Program-made: the position numbers and the translations under genes
Part shown: positions 1 to 8,633 of the stretch, piece after piece
Layout of the letters: each line of letters opens with the position of its first letter
How positions within the stretch are numbered: the first letter of the stretch is position 1
Source of the DNA: Ruminococcaceae bacterium UBA3903
Lineage (GTDB): Bacteria > Bacillota > Clostridia > Oscillospirales > Acutalibacteraceae
DNA length: 46,875 nt
Assembly: GCA_002391625.1 (NCBI GenBank)
Contig: DGFJ01000037.1
Coordinates: forward strand, 18,896 to 65,770
Direction: 5' to 3'
The notes under the pieces: model-generated
What the model saw: only the letters and a program-made list of their open reading frames with translations
Told to the model about the DNA's origin: nothing
The model's database searches: none

Positions 1-39
1 ACCTCTGTACCTGTTTTTGTTATTGTATAGGGTTTGAAA

Positions 40-330
40 TTATTCAGCGGTTAATGCACGGTTTAGCCATATAGCACCAATATCCATTGCTAGATACAAA
101 CCAGTTTTTTCGCTTGACTTTATAACCTGTTTTCTAGGGCTTACATCAGGGTCGGTACACATCAGCTGTACTGTTACCTTGTCAGCCACCTCTAAATCGT
201 TAACAGTTTTCTTTGTTTTTACCTGCAATCGAACCACATAACGGTCCTCCATGCTGCCATAATATAATACATCACCACTTCTAACTAATGGTTTACCTTT
301 ATAGGTTGGAAACATTTCTTTCTTTGCCAT
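40..330 (-). CDS. Small conserved hypothetical protein, 96 aa
   Basis: I do not recognise a named family. The product is a soluble, mixed alpha/beta-looking protein rich in Lys, Val and Thr, with no signal peptide or membrane segment. The ATG is supported by a GGAGG motif about nine bases upstream on the minus strand. It is divergent from the Phe T-box leader and pheST and is transcribed out of the window's left end, so an operon partner could lie outside. A possible promoter (TTTACT, 17 bp, TATACT) lies upstream around 383-411. The well-formed RBS and ordinary codon use argue for a real gene; the function is unknown. Confidence 0.7.
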   Translation of the reverse strand: MAKKEMFPTYKGKPLVRSGDVLYYGSMEDRYVVRLQVKTKKTVNDLEVADKVTVQLMCTDPDVSPRKQVIKSSEKTGLYLAMDIGAIWLNRALTAE

Positions 331-468
331 ATATAATTAACCTCCATTCACATAATACAAACATACAAATTTATAGAATATAAGTATAACATATATGTAC
401 ATTATAGTAAAGATGAATTTCCACTAAAATTCTTTAAAGGATTTTTGTTAATATTTTTGCATGAACAC

Positions 469-497
469 TTGCAATTTAAAAAAATAAGTGTTATATT
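469..497 (+). promoter_or_regulatory. Candidate sigma-A promoter for the pheS-pheT leader
   Basis: TTGCAA at 469-474 and TATATT at 492-497 are separated by 17 bp. They sit just upstream of the T-box leader, which is where its promoter is expected. This is a motif match only. Confidence 0.55.
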
Positions 498-519
498 AGC
501 TATAAGTTAATAAATTTAC

Positions 520-778
520 CATAAACGCTGTGATAAAGGAAGTAGCTTTCCTAGGGGTTTTATTCAGAGAGAGTCTGTCAGTGGCTGAAAGCAGGCTTAT
601 AAGATGTGGAAATGTGAAGTTCCCTTTTGAGCGGTCAAGTTGAATGTGCATTATGCAGTAGGCTTGAACGGCCGACACCGTTATATGTTTCAAGAGTGTT
701 TGCTCTTTAGCAAAAATCAGGGTGGTACCACGGAAGTATGCTTTCGTCCCTTTTTATTTAGGGGTGGGGGCTTTTTTT
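520..778 (+). promoter_or_regulatory. T-box leader, Phe-specific, upstream of pheS-pheT
   Basis: The conserved T-box sequence AGGGTGGTACCACGG is at 719-733 and would form the antiterminator bulge that pairs with the NCCA end of uncharged tRNA. The Stem I region carries the AGAGAG-type motif near 567 and a TTC codon at 620-622 in a suitable place for the specifier loop, which would read tRNA-Phe. A competing terminator is visible: GCTTTCGTCCC (740-750) pairs with GGGGTGGGGGC (761-771), counting GU pairs, and is followed by seven T residues. Uncharged tRNA-Phe would therefore switch on phenylalanyl-tRNA synthetase. The motif, the terminator and the downstream genes all agree. Confidence 0.93.
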
Positions 779-815
779 ATGTCCTAAAACAACAGCTAAG
801 AAAGGAAAGGATACA

Positions 816-1835
816 ATGAAAAATCAACTTGAAGCTATCAGAAGCAATGCAAGCCTTGCATTAGAGTCAGCTGCTACGCAGCAGGAAATAGAAGCATTGC
901 GTATTAAATACCTAGGTAAAAAGGGAGAACTAACATCTATACTAAAGCAGATGGGTAAGCTTAGCCCAGAGGAAAGACCTGTAATGGGTCAGCTGGCAAA
1001 TGAGGTTCGTTCATTTATAGAAAATGAAATAGCACAAGGAATAAAGGATATTAAAGAAAAACAGCAGGCAGAAAAGCTAAATTCAGAAAAGCTGGATGTT
1101 ACGATGCCTGGCATCTGTAAGCCACTGGGTGATAAACACCCATTATCTATTGTTTTAGACGAGATAAAGGAGATATTCATAGGTATGGGCTTTGATATAG
1201 TGGATGGCCCAGAGGTAGAATACGATTACTATAACTTTGAAGCACTAAATATGCCAAAGGATCACCCTGCTCGTGATACTCAGGATACATTTTATATTAC
1301 AGATAATATAGTTTTAAGAACACAAACATCACCTGTGCAGGTTCGTGTTATGGAAAAACAGCAGCCACCAATCAGAATTATTTCCCCTGGCAGAGTTTAC
1401 AGAAGTGACACAGTCGACGCTACTCATTCCCCACTTTTTCATCAAATAGAGGGCTTGGTTGTGGACAAGGGTATCACCTTTGCCGACCTAAAGGGTACAC
1501 TGGAAACCTTTGTAAAGCGTCTGTATGGCGAGGACAGCGTTGTACGTTTTCGTCCACATCACTTCCCATTTACTGAACCATCTGCTGAGGTTGACGTACA
1601 GTGCTTTAGCTGTCATGGCAAGGGCTGTCGTTTGTGTAAGGGTGAGGGTTGGATAGAAATTTTAGGCTGTGGTATGGTTCACCCCAAGGTGCTGCAAAAC
1701 TGTGGTATAGACCCAGAGATTTACAGTGGTTTCGCACTAGGTATGGGGCTGGAACGTGTAGTTATGCGTCGTTACGGTATTGATGATATGCGTATGTTCT
1801 TTGAGAATGACGTTAGGTTTTTAAATCAGTTCTAA
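816..1835 (+). CDS. pheS: Phenylalanine-tRNA ligase alpha subunit
   Basis: PheS is the catalytic subunit of the alpha2beta2 enzyme that charges tRNA-Phe in the cytoplasm. The 339-residue length is normal for the bacterial subunit. An N-terminal coiled-coil tRNA-binding arm covers about residues 1-90. The class II core follows, with motif 2 (GRVYRSD, then THSPLFHQIEGL) and motif 3 (GFALGMGLERVVM) near the C-terminus. The start has AGGAAAGGA just upstream. It is the first gene after the Phe T-box and is followed 28 bp later by pheT, so both should be co-transcribed and induced by uncharged tRNA-Phe. A CxxC...CxxC cluster (CFSCHGKGCRLCKGEG) before motif 3 is typical of many bacterial PheS proteins. 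Confidence 0.98.
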   Translation: MKNQLEAIRSNASLALESAATQQEIEALRIKYLGKKGELTSILKQMGKLSPEERPVMGQLANEVRSFIENEIAQGIKDIKEKQQAEKLNSEKLDVTMPGICKPLGDKHPLSIVLDEIKEIFIGMGFDIVDGPEVEYDYYNFEALNMPKDHPARDTQDTFYITDNIVLRTQTSPVQVRVMEKQQPPIRIISPGRVYRSDTVDATHSPLFHQIEGLVVDKGITFADLKGTLETFVKRLYGEDSVVRFRPHHFPFTEPSAEVDVQCFSCHGKGCRLCKGEGWIEILGCGMVHPKVLQNCGIDPEIYSGFALGMGLERVVMRRYGIDDMRMFFENDVRFLNQF

Positions 1836-1863
1836 ATATATCAAAGAAAGGAAGTAGAATAAT

Positions 1864-4242
1864 ATGAATCTTTCCATGAGATGGTTAAAAGAGTTTGTAG
1901 AAATGGATGAAATGACACCACGTGAATTTTCAGAAGCAATGACAATGAGCGGTTCAAAGGTGGAAGGCTTTGAGGTTGAGGGTGACAAAATAAAAAATGT
2001 AGTAGTAGGTAAAATCTTATCAATAGATAAGCACCCAGACGCTGACAAGCTTGTTGTTTGTCAGGTGGATGTAGGTGACAGCCAGCCTATACAAATTGTT
2101 ACAGGTGCCAGCAACCTAACTGTTGGTGATATGATACCTGTTGCTAAGGATAACTCTGTACTGACAGATGGTACAAAAATTAAAAAGGGTAAGCTAAGGG
2201 GAGTAAAAAGTAATGGTATGCTGTGTTCAGTGGCTGAACTAGGTGTTACAGTACACGATTTTCCTTATGCTATCGAGGATGGTATTTTTGTATTGCAGGA
2301 GGATTGTCAGGTAGGTGACGATATTAGAACAGCTGTTGGGTTAAACGATACTAAGGTAGAATTTGAGATTACCTCTAACCGTCCGGACTGTTTTTCTGTA
2401 ATTGGCTTGGCACGAGAAGCTGCCGCCACATTTAACAAGGAGCTAAAGCTACACATCCCCGTTGTAAAGGGTGGTAGCGGTGACTGTACCAATATGGTAG
2501 ACGTGAAAATAGAAGCACCGGACCTATGCCAAATATACAGCGCTAAAATTGTTAAAAACGTTCGTGTTAAAGCATCTCCACGGTGGATGCGTGAACGTTT
2601 ACGTGCCATGGGTGTCCGTCCTATAAATAATATTGTAGATATTACAAACTATGTAATGCTTGAATATGGTCAGCCTATGCACGCATTTGATTTGCGTTTT
2701 ATAGATGATGGTAAAATAAGGGTGCGTCGTGGAAGAAAGGGTGAACAAATAACAACATTGGACGGTGTTGAGCGAAAGCTAAACGACACTAACCTAGTTA
2801 TTGCAGATGCTAACAAGCCAGTAGCCATAGCAGGTGTAATGGGTGGTGAGTACAGCGGTATTGTTGACGATACTACCACCATAGTGTTTGAGTCTGCAAA
2901 CTTCAGCGGAAGCAGTGTGCGTATTACAGCCAAACGACAGGGGATGAGAACAGATGCTAGTGCCAGATATGAAAAAGGCTTAGACCCTAATGCGTGTGTT
3001 CCTGCCTTGGAACGAGCCTGTGAATTAGTGGAAATGCTGGACGCAGGCGATGTTATGGATGGTATGATTATAGATAAGCAGTTTGAAAAAACACAGCATA
3101 CTATTCCGTTTGAACCACAGTGGATTAACGGCTTTTTAAGCACCAATCTAACAGAAGCACAAATGAAAGAAATTTTAACTAAAATAGAATGTCGTGTAGA
3201 AGCCAATGACATTATTGTACCAACCTTCCGCCCTGACCTAGAGCATAAGGCTGATATAGCAGAGGAAATAGCACGTTTCTATGGATACAATAATATAAAG
3301 GCTACCCCGCTGCCAGGTGGTGGTCAAGGAAAATATACAGACAGACAAAAATACGACAATAAAATTATGAATAGTATGATAGGCTTGGGCTTAAGCGAAA
3401 TATTAACATATTCATTTGTCAGCCCAAAATATTATGACAAGGTTTTAATGCCTGTAGATTCACCACTTAGAAAATCTGTAACAATATCTAATCCGCTAGG
3501 TGAGGATACCAGTGTTATGCGAACAACATCATTGCCATCTATGATGGAGATACTGTCTAAAAACTATAATAACAGAAATCCAAAGGCGTATTTGTTTGAG
3601 CAGGCCAAGGAGTATATTCCAACTGCTTTAGATAAACTGCCAACAGAGAAAAACGTTTTAACCGCCGGCTTGTATGGCGATGGCTTAGACTTTTTCGCTG
3701 TAAAGGGTATTGTTGAAATGCTCCTTAATAATATGTCTGTTTATAATTACGACGTACAGGCAACGGATAAGGAATTTGGTTATCACCCAGGACGCTGTGC
3801 TGTGCTTACGATTAATGGTGAAAAGCTAGGGGTTATTGGTGAAATACACCCACAATGTGCCAGCAACTATGGCATAGACACAAAGGTATATGCTTTTAGC
3901 TTAGACACAGATATTATGTTTGCCAATGCTCAAATTGAAAAGTCATATCATCCACTGCCTAAATACCCTGCTATTACCAGAGATATTGCTGTTATATGTA
4001 ATGAGGATATTCCTGTTTTAACACTGGAAAAGGCTATGAGTCAGTCAGCAGGTAAAACCTTGGAGTCTATTAAGCTATTTGATGTATACCAAGGCTCACA
4101 AATAGAAACAGGCAAAAAAAGTGTTGCCTTTAATCTAGCGTTAAGAAGTGCCGAGGGTACATTAACAGATGAACAGGCAGCAGCTACAATGAAAAAGATT
4201 ATGACAGCTTTAGAAAAAGCTGGTGCTGTTTTAAGAGCATAA
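1864..4242 (+). CDS. pheT: Phenylalanine-tRNA ligase beta subunit
   Basis: PheT is the large non-catalytic and editing subunit that partners PheS. At 792 residues it is full length. A tRNA-binding OB fold occupies about residues 40-150 (KILSIDKHPDADKL), followed by the B3/B4 editing domain (about 210-380, GVRPINNIVDITNYV), B5 (about 400-475), the class II-like core and a C-terminal ferredoxin-fold anticodon-binding domain (from about 700, YPAITRDIAVI). An AAAGGAAG ribosome binding site precedes the ATG. It lies directly behind pheS under the same T-box. Nothing unusual is visible. Confidence 0.98.
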   Translation: MNLSMRWLKEFVEMDEMTPREFSEAMTMSGSKVEGFEVEGDKIKNVVVGKILSIDKHPDADKLVVCQVDVGDSQPIQIVTGASNLTVGDMIPVAKDNSVLTDGTKIKKGKLRGVKSNGMLCSVAELGVTVHDFPYAIEDGIFVLQEDCQVGDDIRTAVGLNDTKVEFEITSNRPDCFSVIGLAREAAATFNKELKLHIPVVKGGSGDCTNMVDVKIEAPDLCQIYSAKIVKNVRVKASPRWMRERLRAMGVRPINNIVDITNYVMLEYGQPMHAFDLRFIDDGKIRVRRGRKGEQITTLDGVERKLNDTNLVIADANKPVAIAGVMGGEYSGIVDDTTTIVFESANFSGSSVRITAKRQGMRTDASARYEKGLDPNACVPALERACELVEMLDAGDVMDGMIIDKQFEKTQHTIPFEPQWINGFLSTNLTEAQMKEILTKIECRVEANDIIVPTFRPDLEHKADIAEEIARFYGYNNIKATPLPGGGQGKYTDRQKYDNKIMNSMIGLGLSEILTYSFVSPKYYDKVLMPVDSPLRKSVTISNPLGEDTSVMRTTSLPSMMEILSKNYNNRNPKAYLFEQAKEYIPTALDKLPTEKNVLTAGLYGDGLDFFAVKGIVEMLLNNMSVYNYDVQATDKEFGYHPGRCAVLTINGEKLGVIGEIHPQCASNYGIDTKVYAFSLDTDIMFANAQIEKSYHPLPKYPAITRDIAVICNEDIPVLTLEKAMSQSAGKTLESIKLFDVYQGSQIETGKKSVAFNLALRSAEGTLTDEQAAATMKKIMTALEKAGAVLRA

Positions 4243-4339
4243 TTCCTTAACAAACCATTTTAATTTAAAATTTTATTTTTTGTGTATGTGAATTTTATAT
4301 GAAGGTTTCGCTGGTATAAAATATATAATAAAAATTCTA

Positions 4340-4368
4340 TTGCACTTATTTATTTTTTGTAGTACAAT
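4340..4368 (+). promoter_or_regulatory. Candidate sigma-A promoter for the IreB-family gene
   Basis: TTGCAC (4340-4345), a 17-bp spacer and TACAAT (4363-4368) form a near-consensus promoter 20 bp upstream of the start region. It indicates transcription separate from pheST. Confidence 0.65.
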
Positions 4369-4394
4369 TACTTTACATTAGGAGGTGGCTCGTG

Positions 4395-4637
4395 ATGGAT
4401 AAAACTATGATATTCTCACTAGGTAATGATAAAGACGACGAAATCAAAAAAGGATTAATTGTAGTGTATGATGCTTTACGTGAAAAGGGCTACAATCCAA
4501 TTAATCAGATAGTTGGCTACATTCTTTCTGAGGATCCAACATATATCACCACACACAGAAATGCCCGTAGTATTATTAGCAAAATAGACCGTGATGATTT
4601 ATTGGAAACATTGGTAAAGTCATATCTAAATAAATAA
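4395..4637 (+). CDS. IreB family regulatory phosphoprotein (UPF0297/YrzL)
   Basis: The 80-residue product has the family hallmarks: the signature EKGYNPINQIVGY in the middle, then LSEDPTYITTH and a basic, acidic-ended C-terminus LVKSYL. In Enterococcus faecalis the homologue IreB is phosphorylated on N-terminal threonines by the PASTA kinase IreK and restrains cephalosporin resistance; a threonine is present at position 4 here. A GTG at 4392 is also possible, but ATG 4395 sits at better spacing (9 nt) from GGAGG at 4381-4385. In many Firmicutes this gene precedes ruvX (yrrK) and a YrzB-like gene; here it stands alone between its own promoter and a terminator. Confidence 0.93.
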   Translation: MDKTMIFSLGNDKDDEIKKGLIVVYDALREKGYNPINQIVGYILSEDPTYITTHRNARSIISKIDRDDLLETLVKSYLNK

Positions 4638-4642
4638 TCTTT

Positions 4643-4673
4643 AGCACCCGTGTATATGCACGGGTGCTTTTGT
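4643..4673 (+). terminator. Rho-independent terminator after the IreB-family gene
   Basis: AGCACCCGTG pairs with CACGGGTGCT around a six-base loop and is followed by TTTTGTT. It closes the single-gene unit. Confidence 0.88.
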
Positions 4674-4811
4674 TAAGCTATACGTTAATTGCTTGGATGC
4701 TTAAGGATGGTTTGGGGGTTAGGGCTGTCTTGTGGATTTTTGCTTTTCAAAGGTAAGATGCTTGCTAACCTTGGACAATATTTTAAATACTATTAAAAAA
4801 GGAGAATGAAA

Positions 4812-5780
4812 ATGATGAAAAAGGTTCTTGTAATGGGTGGTACATACTTTATTGGTAAGGCTATAACTCATGAGCTGTTGTTATGTGGCTATGACGTGTA
4901 CACATTAAACAGAGGTACTACTGTTCCTGCTGACCAACGGATAACCCAGATAACCTGTGACAGAAACAACCATGAAAATATGAAAAAGGCTTTGGGTGGC
5001 TATTCCTTTGATTGTGTTGTAGATGTGTCTGCTGTGCAAAAAGAGCAAAGCGAAATACTGTTAGACAGCCTAAATTTCAACCACCTATCAGAGTATATTT
5101 TTATTAGCTCTAGTGCTGTGTATGCAGTAAAACAGCTGAATATCCCTTTTGCAGAAACGGACAAGCTAGGTGATAATGCCTATTGGGGACAATATGGAAT
5201 AGATAAAATACAGTCGGAACAGTTTTTAACGGAAAGGCTTGGTAATACAAACATATCATTAAACATTCTTAGACCACCATATGTGTATGGAGAAAATAAC
5301 TATGCACAGCGTGAAAGCTTTGTGTTTAACAGAATATACAACGATAAGCCGGTTGTAGTGCCAAATAAAGGCACTGGAATGTTACAGTTTATATACGCAC
5401 CTGATTTAGCTAACATTGTAGCTACGTTGCTGGATAAAAGCCTAAGTGGAGTCAATATTTTTAATGTGGGTAATTCAAAAGGTATAACCACAAGCCAGTG
5501 GGTACAGGCTTGTGGCAAGGCAACGGGTAAGGCTGTGAAAATACTAACCTATGATTATGAAGGGGACGGCAAAAATGTTCGTGATTTTTTTCCGTTTTTT
5601 GATTATGACAATGTTTTAGAGGTTTCTAAAATTAAGACCCTTGTACCAAATGAAACTGATTTCCTTTTGGGACTTAACAATGCTTACCGTTGGTACCTGC
5701 GTAATGTTGACAATATTAAATTTAAGGACTATGTTGAGGATAATTTATATGAGATAGTGGAAAAATTAACAAAGTGTTAA
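4812..5780 (+). CDS. NAD-dependent epimerase/dehydratase (extended SDR)
   Basis: The protein opens with a Rossmann dinucleotide-binding motif (VMGGTYFIG, residues 7-15) and has a YGIDK stretch near residue 130 that supplies the YxxxK catalytic pair. It also has the ISSSAVY strand and an RPPYVYG segment, as in extended short-chain dehydrogenases acting on nucleotide sugars. The substrate cannot be read from sequence. The first in-frame ATG (4806) is only one base from the GGAG ribosome binding site, so I place the start at ATG 4812, seven bases away; 4815 is the alternative. It is flanked by non-coding DNA on both sides, so it is probably monocistronic. The 140 bp between the preceding terminator and this gene hold nothing else I can identify. 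Confidence 0.88.
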   Translation: MMKKVLVMGGTYFIGKAITHELLLCGYDVYTLNRGTTVPADQRITQITCDRNNHENMKKALGGYSFDCVVDVSAVQKEQSEILLDSLNFNHLSEYIFISSSAVYAVKQLNIPFAETDKLGDNAYWGQYGIDKIQSEQFLTERLGNTNISLNILRPPYVYGENNYAQRESFVFNRIYNDKPVVVPNKGTGMLQFIYAPDLANIVATLLDKSLSGVNIFNVGNSKGITTSQWVQACGKATGKAVKILTYDYEGDGKNVRDFFPFFDYDNVLEVSKIKTLVPNETDFLLGLNNAYRWYLRNVDNIKFKDYVEDNLYEIVEKLTKC

Positions 5781-5875
5781 TTAATATTTCAACAGTATTT
5801 ATTGTAATAATTCCTGAAATGTGTTATGCTTTATACCAATGAAGTATAAATATTTTATATAAAGGAATGAAAAAA

Positions 5876-6406
5876 TTGGACTTGTTTTGTGAACAGCTGG
5901 TTAAAAGAAAAAAGACTGTAAAGGACACATTGATAATAGCTGCTATGTTTTTAACGCTTGTGGTTATACCTGTTTTAGGCTTTGTTCTGTCTATGCTTGT
6001 TAACCCGTACTTTATGATGGTAGCTATCTTTGTATTTGCTTTGGATATTTACTTTGTGTGGTATGTTGTAACAGGCAGAAATATTGAATACGAATACATT
6101 GTTACAAACAACAATCTAACTATTGACAGAGTTATGGCTAAACGCAGACGTAAACGTGTTATCTCGCTGGATATTAAAAACATAGACGAAATGTGTACCT
6201 TAGGCACAAAGGAGCTGTCTAAAGGCAAATGTGAAAGGGTTATCTTCGCAGGAGCAACAGATTTTGGTGAAAAAGAGTATCAAATGAAAATCTACACCGA
6301 AAAGTTTGGCAATACTCTGGTTGTTTTTTCACCAAACGAAAAAACTCTAAAGGCGATGAAGCCATTTTTAAAGGCACAGGTTGCACTAAATATTTTTAGA
6401 GGGTAA
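5876..6406 (+). CDS. Small two-helix membrane protein, unknown function (DUF6106-like)
   Basis: The product has about 176 residues. Two adjacent hydrophobic helices (about residues 16-38 and 42-63) are followed by a basic cluster (AKRRRKR) and a cytoplasmic beta-rich domain resembling a PH-like fold. It looks like the DUF6106 proteins of Ruminococcaceae, recalled from memory. The upstream ATG at 5867 directly abuts the AAAGGA ribosome binding site, whereas TTG 5876 has normal spacing of about nine bases, so I choose the TTG. A terminator follows at 6449. No partner gene is evident. Confidence 0.72.
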   Translation: MDLFCEQLVKRKKTVKDTLIIAAMFLTLVVIPVLGFVLSMLVNPYFMMVAIFVFALDIYFVWYVVTGRNIEYEYIVTNNNLTIDRVMAKRRRKRVISLDIKNIDEMCTLGTKELSKGKCERVIFAGATDFGEKEYQMKIYTEKFGNTLVVFSPNEKTLKAMKPFLKAQVALNIFRG

Positions 6407-6448
6407 TTAAAACAATAAATATTAGTATCCAATTTTGGTTGCATTTTA

Positions 6449-6480
6449 CCGCAGTACCTGCTTACTGCGGTTTTGTTTTA
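6449..6480 (+). terminator. Rho-independent terminator
   Basis: A perfect 8-bp stem, CCGCAGTA with TACTGCGG and a six-base loop, is followed by TTTTGTTTTA. It ends the transcript of the small membrane protein. Confidence 0.88.
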
Positions 6481-6532
6481 CAATAAAACAACATTTAATT
6501 ATTGTATTTTGAATAAGAAAGGATGAATAGCA

Positions 6533-8068
6533 GTGAAGGTTTTAAATTGTGAGCAAACTAGATTGCTAGAAAAAAGTCAAGTAGACAGGGGCTCTACCTA
6601 CTATGAATTGATGGAAAATGCTGGTGTACAGGCCGGTAAATTTTTAATTAGTCGGTTGGGCGGCAAAAGCGGTCAAGAAATTGCCATAGTATGCGGAAAA
6701 GGCAACAACGGTGGTGACGGCTTTGTATGTGCTAAATATTTAAAAAGTCAGGGATTAACACCTATCATTTTGTTGGTAGACGGCGAACCACGCACACCAG
6801 ATGCAGTACGTGCATTTAATGGTGCTGTAGACAGCCGTGTGACAGTATGGAGAATATGGGAAAGCCGTGAAAAGGTTTTAGAAAAAATCCGCAATGCAGA
6901 TTGTATAGTAGATGCAGTATATGGCATTGGCTTTAAAGGAGAGCTTAAGCCAGAAATGCTAGAGGTGATACGGGCTATTAACAACACACATAGCAGGGTG
7001 TTGTCTGTGGATTTACCAAGTGGTGTTGGCTGTGACGATGGCAGTGTTATAAACGGTGGGGTAAAAGCGGATATAACTGTTACATTTTCTACACCAAAGG
7101 TAGGACAGCTGTTGTATCCAGCTATGGATTACTGTGGCGAGGTGGTAATAGCACCTGTTGGCATAAACAAATGGCTGACCGCTGAAAGCGACAGCGTTAT
7201 GGAAACTATAGAGGAGCAATATCTAAAGGATGTGCTGCCGCCAAAGAAAAAATCCTCTAACAAGGGTAGCGTAGGTACACTGCTTGCTGTGTGTGGCAGC
7301 TTTGGAATGGCAGGTGCGGCTGTAATGGCGGCACAGGCTGCACTGAAAAGTGGGGCAGGCCTGTTAAAAATGACTATGCCCAAAAGCATATATTCTATAT
7401 GTGCCGGATATATACCGCAGGCGGTTTTTATACCCATGGAGGAAACAGAAAAGGGAACATTATCCCGCAATAATTTGGATAAAATAATATCTGAAATAGA
7501 AAGCTGTACAGCAGTAATGGTTGGTTGTGGCTTAAATATAGATGAGGATGTTGAAGCCTTGGTGTGTGAAATTATTCGACATTCTGCAAAGCCTATTATT
7601 ATAGATGCGGACGGTATAAATGCAGTAGCAAAGCATATTAATGTGCTAAAAGAGGCTAAAGCCCCTATCGTGTTAACTCCACATCCCGGTGAGATGGCAC
7701 GGCTGTTGGGGTGCAGAATAGCTGATGTGCAGAATGATAGGCTAAATGTTGCCAAAGAGTTTGCTATGGAAAATAATGTAACTCTTGTGTTAAAGGGCGC
7801 AAACACCATTATAGCTTCACCAAATGGAAAATGTATGGTTAATACAACAGGTAACAGCGGCATGTCAAAGGGTGGCAGCGGCGATGTGCTGGCTGGTATG
7901 TTAGGCGCATTTGTGTCACAGGGTGCTGATATGTTTAATAGTGCAGCAGCAGCAGTTTTTTGTCATGGAAAGGCAGGTGACATAACGGCACAGGAGCTTG
8001 GAATGTTGTCAATGCAGCCTACCGACTTAATAAGCAGACTGCCTTTTGTATATAAAGAGGTTTTGTAG
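6533..8068 (+). CDS. nnr: Bifunctional NAD(P)H-hydrate epimerase / ADP-dependent NAD(P)H-hydrate dehydratase
   Basis: This metabolite-repair enzyme recovers NAD(P)H from its damaged hydrated form. The N-terminal YjeF_N epimerase half (about 1-215) contains the KGNNGGDGFV loop and DLPSGV. The C-terminal dehydratase half (about 230-505), a ribokinase-like fold, shows GADGIN-type (IIDADGINA), TPHPGEMARL and the nucleotide-site motif KGGSGDVLAGM. The 511-residue length fits the fused form. The start is GTG 6533, nine bases after AAAGGA; an ATG at 6523 is out of frame and stops quickly. The stop codon abuts the next gene's ATG, so translation is probably coupled to the flavodoxin-like gene. Confidence 0.95.
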   Translation: MKVLNCEQTRLLEKSQVDRGSTYYELMENAGVQAGKFLISRLGGKSGQEIAIVCGKGNNGGDGFVCAKYLKSQGLTPIILLVDGEPRTPDAVRAFNGAVDSRVTVWRIWESREKVLEKIRNADCIVDAVYGIGFKGELKPEMLEVIRAINNTHSRVLSVDLPSGVGCDDGSVINGGVKADITVTFSTPKVGQLLYPAMDYCGEVVIAPVGINKWLTAESDSVMETIEEQYLKDVLPPKKKSSNKGSVGTLLAVCGSFGMAGAAVMAAQAALKSGAGLLKMTMPKSIYSICAGYIPQAVFIPMEETEKGTLSRNNLDKIISEIESCTAVMVGCGLNIDEDVEALVCEIIRHSAKPIIIDADGINAVAKHINVLKEAKAPIVLTPHPGEMARLLGCRIADVQNDRLNVAKEFAMENNVTLVLKGANTIIASPNGKCMVNTTGNSGMSKGGSGDVLAGMLGAFVSQGADMFNSAAAAVFCHGKAGDITAQELGMLSMQPTDLISRLPFVYKEVL

Positions 8069-8551
8069 ATGAGGATATTAATTGTAGTAGAATCAAAGCA
8101 TTTAGGCAACACAATAAAAATTGCAAAAGCAATGAAAAATGTAGCACCTGTTACCATTACTAATGTAGAAAATGCAATACGTTATAATTTTAGTGACTAT
8201 AACATTGTGGGATATGGCAGCGGTATTTATATGGGTAAACACGACAAAAGGTTAATGAATTTTTGTGACCATTTGTGTGATGAAAAAGGTTATTCTTTTG
8301 TGTTTTCTACCAGCGGCGGGGCAGATTTTAAGTCTAATAATAAGGCGTTAGTAGAGCTGCTAAAGACAAAAAATAAAATCGTTTTAGGAACATTCTCATG
8401 CATAGCATTGGATAAGTTTTTTGTTTTGCGTCTTATGGGCGGTGTTAACAAAGGTCATCCAAATGAAACGGATTATAGTGAAGCACAAAAATTTGTGCTT
8501 AATATTATAGAAAAATACAAAACAGCCACAGCCAAAGACAGTGTAATTTAA
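8069..8551 (+). CDS. Flavodoxin-like protein
   Basis: The 160-residue protein starts with a beta strand, MRILIVVES, and a phosphate-loop-like region, SKHLGNTIKIAKAM, where flavodoxins bind the FMN phosphate. The YNIVGYGSGIYMGKHD and FSTSGGADFK segments correspond to the later FMN-contact loops. It resembles the flavodoxin-domain proteins common in Clostridia rather than a classical short-chain flavodoxin. The ATG follows the nnr stop codon without a gap, using GAGG inside nnr as ribosome binding site, so the two genes form an operon. A role in redox chemistry or NAD(P)H economy is inferred from this pairing only. Confidence 0.8.
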   Translation: MRILIVVESKHLGNTIKIAKAMKNVAPVTITNVENAIRYNFSDYNIVGYGSGIYMGKHDKRLMNFCDHLCDEKGYSFVFSTSGGADFKSNNKALVELLKTKNKIVLGTFSCIALDKFFVLRLMGGVNKGHPNETDYSEAQKFVLNIIEKYKTATAKDSVI

Positions 8552-8633
8552 AAGTCTAGAATATCTCCATTCTTTGAGAATATAATTTAATGTGAAATAG
8601 TGCGTTAAATTATCAAAGGGTGGGGATTTTTCT

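Noticed and set aside
2670..3212. A 180-codon minus-strand frame inside pheT
   Set aside because: It is a shadow of the conserved pheT reading frame, with a Ser-rich composition typical of antisense translation.
7129..7863. A 244-codon open frame on the minus strand inside nnr
   Set aside because: It is antisense to a clearly conserved enzyme, has no ribosome binding site of note and no recognisable protein features.
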